Below, piece after piece: positions 1-10,688 of a stretch of 64,000 bases of DNA (its first letter is position 1; every line of letters starts with the position of its first letter). Source of the DNA: Molanna angustata (taxonomy: Eukaryota; Arthropoda; Insecta; Trichoptera; Molannidae). Under the pieces are notes generated by a model, which saw only the letters and a list, made by a program, of their open reading frames with translations, had not been told where the DNA came from and did not search any database. A program made the position numbers and the translations under genes. The stretch is taken from NCBI GenBank assembly GCA_963576475.1, contig OY754973.1:9765552-9829551 (forward strand), read 5' to 3'.

Positions 1-208
1 TACGATCAACTTATCGACATAAAAACACCCATTAATAATTCCCTTTACGAGCCGCAACGTAATTTTGAGAACATAAATGTATCGCCAACCAGAGTCGATA
101 TGTATTGTGATGGGTGAAAGAACGTTATACGTTAGAACTGGCGTAGAGCATTCTCAAGCCTAGTTCAACAACGTAACAAACAAATTATCTTATTATTAAT
201 ATTTTAGG

Positions 209-300
209 AATCAACTTTGAAGCACGACTGCCGTGGTACAGTTGGTAAGTCGTTTGATTTCTGTTTGCGGGTATCCTGGGTTCGATCCCCAGCAGAGGAG
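209..300 (+). repeat. tRNA-like SINE head (single copy)
   Basis: The stretch has a box-A-like sequence (GTGGTACAGTTGG) followed about 45 bases later by a box-B-like GGTTCGATCCCC, the internal RNA polymerase III promoter layout of tRNA-derived SINEs. The ends do not pair as a 7-bp acceptor stem and no clean cloverleaf forms, so it is not a functional tRNA gene. I see no second full copy in the window. What follows is AT-rich. Confidence 0.5.
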
Positions 301-350
301 AAATTTATTTAAATTCATTTCCCACCCTTATATTGCTCCAATAAACTCAA

Positions 351-903
351 TGGCAATAAAATCGCAGCGCAGGGTGCAAGGAAGTGTTTATTATTATCAA
401 GCATAAAATTAAATAGAAGAAAAATTAAGATATAATTTTTCGTTCTATGAAATAAAGTTCGCAAACACGATTCCCATTCACCGGTATCGTTCAATGCCGA
501 GTGTCGTCAGAATGGTGAACAATTGTAGTGAAAACCATCTATACACCAATAGATTCAAAACGAGGATACGACTAATAGAGAAGGAAGAGGTATTGTGTAT
601 TGGTTAATAGAGTGGTTTTTTGTATTTTATAATTTTATTTGTTCAAATAACTCATACAAGGCATAAAAATCTTCCTAAATGACATAAAAAAATGCAGGGT
701 AGGTCATAAAATTATTTTAATATTTGCCTGTAAAATATATCTTCAATAATTATTATTCTTGGAGATGACTTAGTAGGTACTTAGCTTATTTTAGAAAAAT
801 TGTTTTCTACAAATAACTGACTTTCGTGAGTGGGTTATTCGATTCGACCGATTTCGAAGTGAAAACTTCCTTGCACCCTGTGCAAGTGGCGACTTTATTG
901 CCA
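351..903. repeat. Short inverted repeat, arms ~36-40 bp
   Basis: Positions 351-386 (TGGCAATAAAATCGC...GGGTGCAAGGAAGT) recur in reverse complement at about 864-903 with a few mismatches. The ~480-bp spacer is AT-rich with no recognisable gene. This could be the two ends of an old foldback or DNA transposon, but no target-site duplication is evident. Confidence 0.45.
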
Positions 904-1115
904 AATGACAACTTCTCCAAACAAACCAGCGTGTCGAGTCTATAGTAGCAAAATTTTCTTTTAAAAATTGAATACCTTTCAATTCTATAAACAAGGTTAA
1001 AACATATTATATAAACGTGCTAAAATTATCTATGTAACAGAAAATCATTGAAATTGTAACTAAAAATATATGAGTTTAAAATAAATTAATGATTGAAATA
1101 TGAATGAAAATGTTG

Positions 1116-1345
1116 TTGGCCTTAGTGGCTGTATGGTTAGGTATCTGACTGCTGATTCAAAGGTTTCGATTCCCGGTGGAAACACAGTTCTTAGTTGTGT
1201 TTTCAGTCTGGATCTGTGAGACGATTAATATCGTAAGTCTCCAGAATGTGGCAACTTCTTATTGGGTGCGTGTTAAATTAATATTTGACATAGTACCTAC
1301 CTGTTAGTTGCCCGAGAAATAATGTAAAAGTAAAATAAAATATCC
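1116..1345 (+). repeat. SINE family 1, near full length
   Basis: The tRNA-like head (TGGCTGTATGGTTAGGTATC, then a GGTTTCGATTCCC box B) is followed by a family-specific body (GTCTGGATCTGTGAGACG, CGTAAGTCTCCAGAATGTGG) and a tail (TAATATTTGACATAGTACC) ending in A-rich sequence. A second copy lies on the minus strand at 49122-49332, a tail fragment at 9228-9292 and a head fragment at 7822-7862. The shared order of head, body and tail is what defines the family. It would be transcribed by Pol III and mobilised by a LINE in trans. Confidence 0.8.
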
Positions 1346-1349
1346 AAAA

Positions 1350-2490
1350 AATAAAATTTACTCTGGTTATATATTACTTTTATCTCGCGACTGTAATTTA
1401 TCGTCAGAACTAATATCAACATAGGAAATATTATGTTAAATTATAGTTAAATATATTTTCGCACCATGAGCCAGCATGAGTGTTTTTTAGTCGTACATTC
1501 TAGCGGTTTATAAAACAGCCGATTAATGTCGTCATTTGCGTGATTCTTCAGTTGTGATATTATATAATATATTTCAAAAATATATTCATGATTTGTATTC
1601 ATGTTAAACGAATTCACTGTACGAAAACGAAAACGAATCATGAATCGATTCATCAAATTGATATTTCTTTCTCATAACATTTACGACAATATTGAACCAA
1701 GGTATGGATACTCGTGTCATATTTCATAAAACATTAAATTATTTTGTATATTATAGATATTTTCTTACTTTATTTTTATTTACCGCTACATATTGAAAAG
1801 TTTTTTTTTTAATTATCTACCACATGTTCTTCGTCAGATTAAATTATTTTTAGAACAAAAAGTGATTAGTAAAAAACCATATGGATATCCGTTAGATCAA
1901 CTTTTCTCTGAATTTCAAGTATTGGACATAGGACAAGTTTTTTTCTAGGGATATTAAGTATTTTTTTTCATCTACAACAATTTTAAGATCATTGGCACGT
2001 ATTTTGATAGAAAAAGTTATTTAAAGTCAAAATTTTATCAAGCTTGTGATTGATTCTGTTGGCGGGCAAAATTACCTGCATGGCCAACATTGGCCCCATC
2101 GATTTTTGGCACAAATATAGCTTGTGTGAAGAGGAAATAAGGACCAGTACAAGGATTTGGGTAATTTATTACAAGGATTTGAGTGACTTATTCTAAAAAT
2201 GTAATCGATGACAACTAAAACTTCATATTAATATTAACGGGCAATGTTCTCTTTTTCATACAAACTGCGATTTCAAATTGTCAGGGTTGTCACATTTGAG
2301 TAAAATGATTAAATCAATTAGTTTTAGAAGCGCTAAGATTGGGTAGCGCGTTTATGATTTGTTGGGTAGTAAAACGAAGTGCCTATTTAAGAATATGGAA
2401 TAGAACATATAAAATAAAACACGCTGTTTAAAAATTAATGTTATTATTTTACAAAATTACAAAACACTATAATAGCAATAACAAATATTG
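1350..2490. other. AT-rich DNA, no gene seen
   Basis: I see no coding exon, RNA gene or clear repeat here. The only longer open frame (minus, 1447-1656) has no recognisable motif and the composition of its surroundings. Confidence 0.5.
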
Positions 2491-2579
2491 AGATCAATCA
2501 ATGTTCATAAAGAACTAAATTAACAAAACACTTAAACTTAATGGCATAAAAGAAGTTAATATATAAAAGAAGGAGATCC

Positions 2580-2840
2580 AAATCACTGATTTTTTTTTCT
2601 TCAGTTACTGTTAAAATCGTCGGATGTCCAACGGACTTTGTACGCATATTTTTTACTGTATTTATAATTGTCCGTCTTGGGATGCCGAAATGTTTCTCAG
2701 CATCTCTTGATGACATTTGTTTTGACTCAACCACTTCACATGCTATTTTCAGCATCAATAGTTTTAATAGGTTCTGGATCCCATTTGACCCCTTTCTTTT
2801 CGCTGTATTGTTTGTTTTTTTCTGTAATATGAAACATAAA
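2580..2840 (-). pseudogene. Degenerate psq-type helix-turn-helix fragment (transposase-like)
   Basis: The minus-strand frame (2902 down to 2498) contains, at residues ~53-87 of 134, a segment beginning CEVVESKQMSSRDAEKHFGI and running into PRRTIINTVKN. This fits the helix-turn-helix of Pipsqueak (psq) domains, which in insects are found in pogo/Tigger-like transposases and domesticated derivatives. The next residues (SVGHPTILTVTEEKK) match the short linker that usually follows that domain. Both flanks fail: the N-terminal KRKG-type segment reads better in another frame, and after residue ~105 the sequence becomes low-complexity with no DDE catalytic domain. I therefore read it as a broken transposase N-terminus rather than a host transcription factor. 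An exon of a domesticated gene is the alternative. Assignment to psq is by pattern recognition only. Confidence 0.5.
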
Positions 2841-3257
2841 TTAATTTGAAAGGAAATGATTAATTTTTTATTTCGAATTTTATTACAATATTCCGACAAC
2901 ATTTATGTAGACTGTTAATTATATACGAATTTAACACCTATGAAAAATGAATGTAGTAGGTAAAAGTATTTAGTAAGAAACACATTAAACAATTCAGTAA
3001 ATTAAATAACTGAAAAAAAAAATCTAATAGAAAATATCTAAGTTTGACAACTGACAACCCTAACTGTTTTTTGATGATGGGCAATGTTGGCATTGACAGG
3101 TTTGAATATTACTAACTAATTTGCCCATCTTCACAACTTTTGTTTAATTAATCTTACAGCACTGTTTCTATTATTAAAATACTCTACAATTTATTACTCT
3201 ACATACAATAAAATACACAAATCTGTGTTTTGGCCATGAAGCACAATTCTCATGTAA

Positions 3258-3765
3258 TTTGGTATCAAAACATGCAGATTATCAACTAGTATCACGCTGA
3301 GATTGTATTCTGAAAGATTCATCACAATGTATCTGTGTGTGTAGGTACTATGTGCTGTGTGCTATGTACGGCGTGTTTATTTTACTTTATCGATTATAGA
3401 CTAAAGTAGATACTCATTCGATTGTTTTCAAATTTTTCAAATATATATAAGTATCTAATACTCGCTTAGACCTCATTAGATTTTGAAGGATATCTGAAGA
3501 ATATTTCTCATTTTTTTTAGAACAAGTGACCCAAAGCTCAGGATACTCGAAATTTGTTATTTTTATTTTCAAATTGGTAAAAAGGCACATCACTCTCATA
3601 AAATGGCATTGAAGAATTATCAATTTTTCATAATAAAACATTTAAATCAAAGATAATTTAATAAACTCATTTCATGAAAATGCTGAATATTTTTCATAAA
3701 AAAATGAATACTTTGTAGAGTGACTTGTCAGTGAGGAGTTTAGCGTTGGCCACAGCCTACTCGTT
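3258..3765 (+). repeat. Dispersed repeat R1, copy 1
   Basis: This ~500-bp non-coding unit starts near AACTAGTATCACGCTGAGAT and runs through 'TTTATCGATTATAGA', 'CATTAGATTTTGA' and 'AGTGACTTG'. The same order of blocks recurs at 50249-50735 (+) and at 33020-33720 (-). No terminal inverted repeats or coding capacity are visible. It may be a non-autonomous element such as a Helitron derivative or a LINE UTR, but the class is not established. Confidence 0.7.
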
Positions 3766-4369
3766 TTTTCATAGATAGGTCCTATGACAGTTCAAACTTA
3801 AAAAATAAATTAATTACGGTCGAATTTTTGACTTCTGCGCGATCACTAGTAGGAAAATATTATTACGAATATGTTTATATACTAAAGACAAATTAATATA
3901 AAAGAAATAATTAAACATTACAAATAAAAATGATGTAAGATGTTTATAAACAACTGATATCACTAGTAATAATATCTCAAACCGCACACTAATACCTATT
4001 TAAAGTAGGTGATACTGGGACAAACAAATAACTTATTTAAACCACAAACTTAAGGTTACCTGTTGATAATATATTATTTAGTATTATCTCTTTGAACACA
4101 TACAATCGGTATGTATCTAAGTATTATTTTTACTTCATTTTATCAGATGCGTATTTACATAATAATATATTTAGTCAAATAAACATATTAAAGTATTTGT
4201 ATTTGATGAAATTAACAGCGCCATTCACACCGACATTGATATAAGGTGCAATGTATGTATGTCCTTTTACTTCCACGTTCATTTTCCCAGTTTATTTTTT
4301 CAAAAAAGTAACATTTATTTTATTTTCGTAATGCTTTGGGCTAGAAAATAAAAAGTAACATATTGCTAC

Positions 4370-4592
4370 CAGCCCCCCTAGACAACGTGCCATTTAGCTC
4401 AACAAAATAAACAAGAAAAGATAACTCAATGTATGGAAGTGACAGTTGCCAGTCACGTGACAACTGTCACTTCCATAGTTATATTTTATTGTTTCTTTTC
4501 TTGAGCTAATTGACACGTTATCTAGGGTAGCAGAATTTAAACTGATAGGTCCTTCATCATGCTTATTTACAGATAAGTTGTGAATTGTAGCA
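4370..4592. repeat. Direct repeat D1 containing palindromic MITE B copy 1 (4370-4533)
   Basis: The MITE starts CAGCCCCCCTAGACAACG and ends in a diverged inverted version (CGTTATCTAGGGTAGCAG). Its centre holds GTCACGTGAC flanked by inverted AACTGTCACTTCC. The whole block plus ~60 bases of right flank is repeated almost unchanged at 5098-5319, so it was duplicated after the MITE inserted. No coding sequence. Confidence 0.8.
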
Positions 4593-4621
4593 ATTTTTTT
4601 TAAAAAATTTTTTAAAATTAA

Positions 4622-5098
4622 ATGATTTATTATTCTTGTTATTTTTATAACTATTTATTAAGTTATTATTTTATTGTACGTAACATTTTGTATGAATAAT
4701 ATGGTTTGTATATCATTGCACCCTCTTGTCACGACCTGAATTAAAAACTGATAATTATTATTTTTATAATGCTGCTTTGAGTATTTGATAGGTATGTACC
4801 TACTCTGTGATATCTCAGACGACCTGGGGGGCAAGTCTGGTCAACTGGCGAAATCAAAACCATCCATGTTTAATATTTACCCATATCATGGATTATCTTA
4901 GGGAGTTCTATAACATCTTAAGATATTATACAACTCCATAAGTTAATTATATTCGTGTAAAAAATTCGTGTATGGGTAAACATGGATGGTTTTGATTCCA
5001 CCGGTTTACCGGACTTGCCCCCCTGAATGTGAAACGCCTCCAAAAATACACAAGTATTTTTGCCACAGTTGTTGAATGTATATTTAAGTGCTAGTTTC
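4622..5098. repeat. Left arm of a ~477-bp inverted duplication
   Basis: The sequence from about 4622 to 5098 matches the reverse complement of 8515-8991 with only scattered differences. The spacer is ~3.4 kb. The arm contains MITE A copy 1 and abuts a MITE B copy at its inner end. A ~80-bp piece related to the outer part of the arm also appears at 7018-7095 (GTGAGCATGGGAGAGCAATG), which suggests the arm derives from a dispersed element. Confidence 0.85.
4826..5023. mobile_element. Foldback MITE A, copy A1 (~198 bp)
   Basis: It runs from GGGGGGCAAGTCTGG to CCGGACTTGCCCCCC. The two ~85-bp halves are near-perfect inverted repeats around a short centre (TGGAGTTCT...), and it has no coding capacity. 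Other copies lie at 7143, 8590, 13774, 15805, 44533 and 56156. I see no consistent target-site duplication, so the transposase superfamily is unassigned. Confidence 0.85.
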
Positions 5099-5319
5099 AG
5101 CCCCCCTAGACAACGTGTCATTTATCTCAACAAAATAAACAAGAAAAGATAACTCAATGTATGGAAGTGACAGTTGCCAGTCACGTGACAACTGTCACTT
5201 CCATAGTTATATTTTATTGTTTCTTTTCTTGAGCTAATTGACACGTTATCTAGGGTAGCAGAATTGAAACTGATAGGTCCTTCATCATGCTTATTTACAG
5301 ATAAGTTGTGAATTGTAGC
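5098..5319. repeat. Direct repeat D2 containing MITE B copy 2 (5098-5261)
   Basis: This is nearly identical to 4370-4592, including the diverged right terminus and the 3' flank (AACTGATAGGTCCTTCATCA). With D1 it brackets the inverted-repeat arm, so D1 and D2 look like products of one segmental event. Confidence 0.8.
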
Positions 5320-7017
5320 AATTTTTTTTAAAATTTAAATAGAAAATTAAGTTAATAATTCTTAATATTTGAAAAATATTCCGTTTTTCCCAAATCTGCA
5401 AAAGTCCAAAATCCGAATTTTACAGAATTTCAATATCTGATTTATAATATTTTTAACTTCTGACATTTTGGTTTTTTTGATATTCCAAAACACATGGATT
5501 AAACATAATTTCTAAAATAATAAAAATATATTTTAAAAATAAATATTTGTACATTTTTTAAACTGCTGATTCTATGAATACGTCATTGAATAACAGCGAT
5601 ATTTTCAGATATTAGCTTCACATGTCTGTCCGTACTGGAATTATGCAATCGATTTTTACCTGGTTTCTCGACCAGTTGGAGTTTTGAATTTTCAGAATTT
5701 GTGTATTCCCACTGACAATGAAATTGTTTCCAGCTTGATTATCACACCATATTTTACAATAACACAAAACTAGGAAACCCTGTTCTAGGGCTAGCAGTTT
5801 ACAACTTTATGTACAGTGACAATACACTTATGAACTGGGGGATGATAGTTTCCCCTCTACATAAGGTAGGCAAGATGTTTTGATAAAATTGTATTTTATA
5901 CGTATTTTTATGAATTTCTTTTGACTTAAAAAGGGTGATAGGAAGAAAACTTTAAAAAGGGTGTCCTCATTTTTTTACATGTTTAAAATAACGTTTTCGT
6001 TACACACGGAAAAGATACTGAGTTATTATTATTTACCACGTATACTTACGTGGCAAGGAATAAAATAAGGATACAGTAATTTATCTCAATTTCATCGTTT
6101 TTGGACTAACTGTAGTTTACCTACTGCCATACACAGATTCTTATTACGCCTCTGGTGAACTGAAAATGATAACAGCATAAATGTCAAACCACATCATGTC
6201 TTTTATTCTGAAACCACATCCGAGTCTCACGTGCTTTTAATCACAAATGAAAACATACCTACCTACAGAAGATAATTTTAATATAAGAAGATACCTACGT
6301 GCTTTTTCCGAAGTAAAAATGACGCTTTATTTAATCAGAAATTCAGAATATTAACCTTGATTAACAGAGAAAAAGGGGAATGTTTTGTGATTGGAATGCA
6401 GGGGAGACTTGGCGAAGTTGGACCGGCTCCTAGATTGGACCGGTACTGTTTTTGATAATGCACGAATATGTGATACGTTTGTTTGGTAACAGTGCATTCC
6501 TAATGTAACCTCGTGCTTCTTCCAATCTCGCGATGTCACTCAGGTGCCTTCTGTACGACGCGACGTTGAGCGGTGTTGTGTGATTTTTACGGTTTCGACA
6601 CTAGTTTTTGTTGTTTCGGCTAAGGGATTCCTGCTACTAACGCGTCAGTTAATAATTTCTTAATTAATACTAATATATATTTAAACCCGTTCAATTTTTA
6701 TAAAACAAAGCTTTTAATGGTAAAGCTAATACTATAAGGTTTCAAACACTAGTAAACTTTTTTCGTTTTATTAACTCGTTTTAATGTGCATATTTCCTAG
6801 TTTCCATTCTAGGAAACTCTCCCCTATGTGTATATACGATACATCAAAAAAGTATTTAGTTCACATGTTAGTGCTAGAAAGACGTCTTATATTGAGATCG
6901 TCCGAACACTTTAAGATAATTACAATAATTTGATTAGAGCCACAAAATGATTTCTATGATTTATTAATTTTCTTTCGAAAATATAATAATAATTATATTA
7001 TTATAAGATTTCTATTC
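5320..7017. other. AT-rich intergenic DNA
   Basis: No gene is recognised. A short segment at 5735-5880 (CTAGGAAACCCTGTTCTAGG, then ACTGGGGGATGATAGTTTCC) recurs inverted near 63355-63440 and in part at 25285-25340, so it is a dispersed repeat fragment. A 62-residue open frame at 6351-6539 (-) has no motif. Confidence 0.5.
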
Positions 7018-7142
7018 CAGTCTGTGAGCATGGGAGAGCAATGCTGCACAAATCATATTTTACATACAAAATTTACATTTAACATTATAGAAGATTAAAA
7101 ATCCTAAACACAATCCTTCATTTTCTTAACATAAGCAGATAT

Positions 7143-7237
7143 GGGGGGCAAGTCTCACCCTCAAGATTACCTATATCATGAATATAATTATTATATGGAG
7201 TTCTATAATATTTTTAGATGTCATAGACTTGCCCCCC
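7143..7237. mobile_element. MITE A, internally deleted copy A2 (~95 bp)
   Basis: Both termini (GGGGGGCAAGTCT / GACTTGCCCCCC) and the centre (ATATGGAGTTCTATAATAT) survive, but the outer parts of each arm are missing, halving the length relative to other copies. Confidence 0.8.
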
Positions 7238-7318
7238 AGGACAAGAATATAAAACACAGTAAAGCTATAGGTAATAATTATTTATATAACGCCGTTTAGT
7301 AATACAAGATCACTCTAA

Positions 7319-7512
7319 GGCTGGGTTATTTCAACATAAGTAACGGTAGGTAATAGTTTAGTTAAAATACTTTGTTTTCATGAAATTGTTCAAAAATGCG
7401 TCGTTTGACGGCATTAGATTTCAATGAAACAACCAAAAGATTTGAAAAAAATTATGAAATCAAAGTATTTTAACTATACTTTTACTTTAATCTTTGTTCC
7501 AGAAACACAACC
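7319..7512. mobile_element. Harbinger-like MITE C, copy 1
   Basis: The element begins GGCTGGGTTATTTCAAC and ends GAAACACAACC and has long, imperfect inverted halves (CTTTG-TTTCATGAAATTGTTC versus its complement). It is bracketed by TAA at 7316-7318 and 7513-7515. A 3-bp TWA duplication and a GGC...-type terminus are hallmarks of PIF/Harbinger MITEs. It has no coding capacity. Confidence 0.8.
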
Positions 7513-7515
7513 TAA

Positions 7516-7691
7516 GGCTGAGTTGTTTCAACAAAAGTATTGGTAAAATACTTTGATTTCATAACATTGTTCAAAATTGCGTTCTTTGACGGCATTAGAT
7601 TTCAATGAAACAACCGAAAGATTTGAACAATTTTATGAAATCAAAGTATTTTCACTATAATTTTACTTTAATCTTTATTCGAGAAACAGCC
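7516..7691. mobile_element. Harbinger-like MITE C, copy 2 (head to tail with copy 1)
   Basis: It begins GGCTGAGTTGTTTCAAC and ends GAAACAGCC, followed by TAA at 7692-7694. Its left TAA (7513-7515) is also the right TAA of copy 1, so the two elements share a single target trinucleotide. Confidence 0.8.
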
Positions 7692-7821
7692 TAAGGGCGC
7701 AATAGCTTTTTTATAAATAGGATTTTACTTAATAGCACTCATTTTTTTTAAACACTATCTAATGTCAAAAGAAGTAGAAATCTATTTTGAAATAAAAGTT
7801 CTAATTATTAAAAACGACGGC

Positions 7822-7862
7822 TTTCGTACATGGATCAGTTGGTTAGGTATTTGACTGCTGAT
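7822..7862 (+). repeat. SINE family 1 head fragment
   Basis: CATGGATCAGTTGGTTAGGT through GACTGCTGAT matches the head of the SINE at 1116, then breaks off into unrelated A-rich sequence before box B. Confidence 0.65.
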
Positions 7863-8345
7863 AATAAAATAATGTAGTACTAGAAATGTTATATTTTTTT
7901 ATATATTTATGTGCATGATGCCCTGTTAATGTTCCGGTTAATTATAAATTGTCCATCTTTTATTTGTCTTCGTCACGACGCATAATAACGAGTTAATTAA
8001 TATCTCGTTTGACAGATGGCATTTTTTCCGACATATTCCCTGCCCCATTAGAGACACCCTCACCGCGGTAAGTGGAGCACGTTCTTCAGATTCCGCGCCG
8101 TCTGCGCCCCCCACCCTACGGGCTCAGTCAGGGCTGCCGCAGTAATGATAATTATTATTAGCATATCAAAGTTGATTGCACCTTGAGAGGCACCACCGTA
8201 GAGACAACCTGCTCCCTGCTCTCACAGCTCAAGTGAAGGGTTGCCACTTTGCGACACCAGGGGATGACAATAGAAAGTTTTTTTTTCATTTTGAATTTTT
8301 ATCAGTTAAATGTTCATCAAAATTAATGAATTCAAAATTGGCAAT

Positions 8346-8515
8346 CAGCCCCCCTAGACAACGTGTCATTTAGCTCAAGAAAAGAAACAAAAAAAGATAG
8401 CTCAATGTATGGAAGTGACAATTGTCACGTGACTGGCAACTGTCACTTCCATACATTGACTTATCTTTTCTTGTTTCTTCTCTTGAGCTAAATGACACGT
8501 TGTCTAGGGGGGCTG
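8346..8515. mobile_element. Palindromic MITE B, copy 3 (~170 bp, best preserved)
   Basis: Both ends are intact (CAGCCCCCCTAGACAACG / CGTTGTCTAGGGGGGCTG) and the arms pair along most of their length (TCATTTAGCTCAAGAAAAG and its complement). The centre contains GTCACGTGAC. It sits at the inner boundary of the right inverted-repeat arm. No target-site duplication is obvious. Confidence 0.85.
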
Positions 8516-8991
8516 AAACTAGCACTTAAATATACATTCAACAATTGTGGCAAAAATACTTGTGTATTTTTGGAGGCGTTTCACATTCAGGGGGGCAAGT
8601 CCGGTCAACCGGTGGAATCAAAACCATCCATGTTTACCCATACACGAATTTTTTACACGAATATAATTATCTTATGGAGTTGTATAATATCTTAAGATGT
8701 TATAGAACTCCCTAAGATAATCCATGATATGGGTAAATATTAAACATGGATGGTTTTGATTTCGCCAGTTGACCAGACTTGCCCCCCAGGTCGTCTGAGA
8801 TATCACAGAGTAGGTACATACCTATCAAATACTCAAAGCAGCATTATAAAAATAATAATTATCAGTTTTTAATTCAGGTCGTGAGCAAGAGGGTGCAATG
8901 ATATACAAACCATATTATTCATACAAAATGTTACGTACAATAAAAGAATAACTTAATAAATAGTTATAAAAATAACAAGAATAATAAATCA
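8515..8991. repeat. Right arm of the ~477-bp inverted duplication
   Basis: It is the reverse complement of 4622-5098 and contains MITE A copy A3. The small number of differences implies the inverted pair is young or subject to gene conversion. Confidence 0.85.
8590..8787. mobile_element. MITE A, copy A3 (~198 bp)
   Basis: GGGGGGCAAGTCCGG to CCAGACTTGCCCCCC. It is the inverted partner of A1 and was carried along by the duplication of its host segment, so A1 and A3 represent one insertion. Confidence 0.85.
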
Positions 8992-9173
8992 ATATATTAA
9001 CAAAAATTAAAACCAAAAAAAGTAAAACCGTAAATATCTCTAATTAAAATCACTTTATAATATCGATGCTGTGTGAGTCGTCCTATCGTCCTACAAGAGT
9101 TTTGTTGGTGGAAACCACCGACAGACACTTTTCAAGAGACATATACTTAATAATTTATTGAACTTTAAACGTC

Positions 9174-9189
9174 GGGGGGGGGGGGGGGG
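9174..9189. repeat. Homopolymer G tract (16 G)
   Basis: An uninterrupted run of G in strongly AT-rich surroundings. Its length may be an assembly or sequencing artefact. Confidence 0.8.
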
Positions 9190-9227
9190 TCTGTCAATGG
9201 TAGGCGTAATTTTTAATAAATAGTTTT

Positions 9228-9292
9228 TAGGTGTGTGCTAATATTTGACATAGTACCAATAAGTTTCGCGAAAAGAAATATAAAATAAAATA
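9228..9292 (+). repeat. SINE family 1 tail fragment
   Basis: GTGTGCTAATATTTGACATA, then GTACC and an AAAATAAAAT tail, match the 3' part of the SINE at 1116. The tRNA-like head is missing. Confidence 0.65.
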
Positions 9293-9811
9293 AATAACCC
9301 ACGTTCTAAGCAAACAATATGTACCTACTTAAGCCATATGCATATTTGAAAAATCAATGAATTATTTTAACACCATGACATCTAAGTAATAAAATTAAAA
9401 TAAAACACACCGTTTCACCTCTTTTTCTAACAGAATGTAAAAATCTATAATATATCAACAACACTCTGCTAAGTTATTTTTTTCTTCTGTGTGATTCCAA
9501 ATTCACACTGTCAATCGAAATCATAAATCGTTCATAAGATATGTAGTTTTAATGAATTAGCTTTATCTAAAAAAAGTTGACAACGCCTGTAAGCAGTTTG
9601 CATGTAGTGTTAAATACCTTTCGTAGAGACCTCATCATGAAGACACCACCTTTCCTGAATACAAATAATCCTTAAATTAAGCATCTCCTGCGCGGGTGTT
9701 TGTATAACGAGCCGCGGGCTTATAATGTCCTTATTCAACTGACAAACATCAACTCAACTTCGAATCAAGATGGTGTAAATTACCACCAATTAACATGCTT
9801 ATAATATAGTC

Positions 9812-9864
9812 TAAGGCAATGATATATAAAAGGAATCATGGAAATTGTATATATCATTGCCTTA
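9812..9864. other. Perfect 17-bp hairpin
   Basis: TAAGGCAATGATATATA and its reverse complement flank a ~19-nt loop. It is too short for a typical long-armed pre-miRNA. It may be a solo remnant of a small foldback element. Confidence 0.6.
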
Positions 9865-10279
9865 TGGCAATTATTGACTTTATTGACTGTCGTTACATTG
9901 CACTCGCGTATGCACCTGCCAATACAGTGACATTCTGCCGTGTCAGAGTGTCATTGTATTGTGACAATTTAAAGTAATGACAATGATGTACATATTTTAT
10001 AGAAATTCATCTTTGATAAATTACTTATTTTTATCCCTTAAAATATGCTGGGCCAAAATCTATTTTTTTTGTCTCGATTCAATTGTTCCTTCTTTTCTTG
10101 TTTTATCTTTTTAGTTCAACTTTTGTTTTCCTACATATATGTATATGTGTATTTTAAACTTTCTTTTTAACTGTGCAAAGTAATGTCTTTTTAATAATTT
10201 GAATGGTCAGGAGACGTTGATTGTACCTACCTAACTATGCACAATAGCCATGCGGGAGATACCTGTTATTGGAGCACTG

Positions 10280-10361
10280 GAGGTTCTATGTTTTTTTTTT
10301 GTTTGTGTTGTTCAGTGTTCTGTTGGTGTCTCTGTATATTAAATAAATAAATAAATAAATT
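10280..10361 (+). repeat. LINE 3' end with (AAAT)n tail
   Basis: A TTTGTGTTGTTCAGTGTTCT / GGTGTCTCTGTATATTAAAT 3' UTR-like segment runs directly into an AAAT microsatellite, a layout typical of insect non-LTR retrotransposon ends. Confidence 0.5.
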
Positions 10362-10688
10362 ATCATTGCAATCATGGCAAGAGGATCGAACCAAATGTCA
10401 CAAATATTTTTCTTTCAAAAATATAATCATCGCTTCTGTTAACACTTTTGAATCTCCTTATTCACGATTTATTTTCTGTGTGACTAAAAAATAAGTAAAA
10501 TAAATAAAACATTATAAATAAGCAAAATAATATAAATAAATGAATTTAAATAAATAAATATGGTAATGTACCTAATTCAAGGAATACATAAATCATAAAC
10601 ATAACAGTTATACAGTGTAAGTGTCAAAGCAAAAGTGTATTTACGTACACTTCAAACTTGGTGCACATAAGATATTAAAAATCTAATA

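Noticed and set aside
4918..5121. Two identical-looking 67-residue frames at 4918-5121 (-) and 8492-8695 (+)
   Set aside because: They are the same strand of the inverted duplication spanning MITE A and B ends; no protein features.
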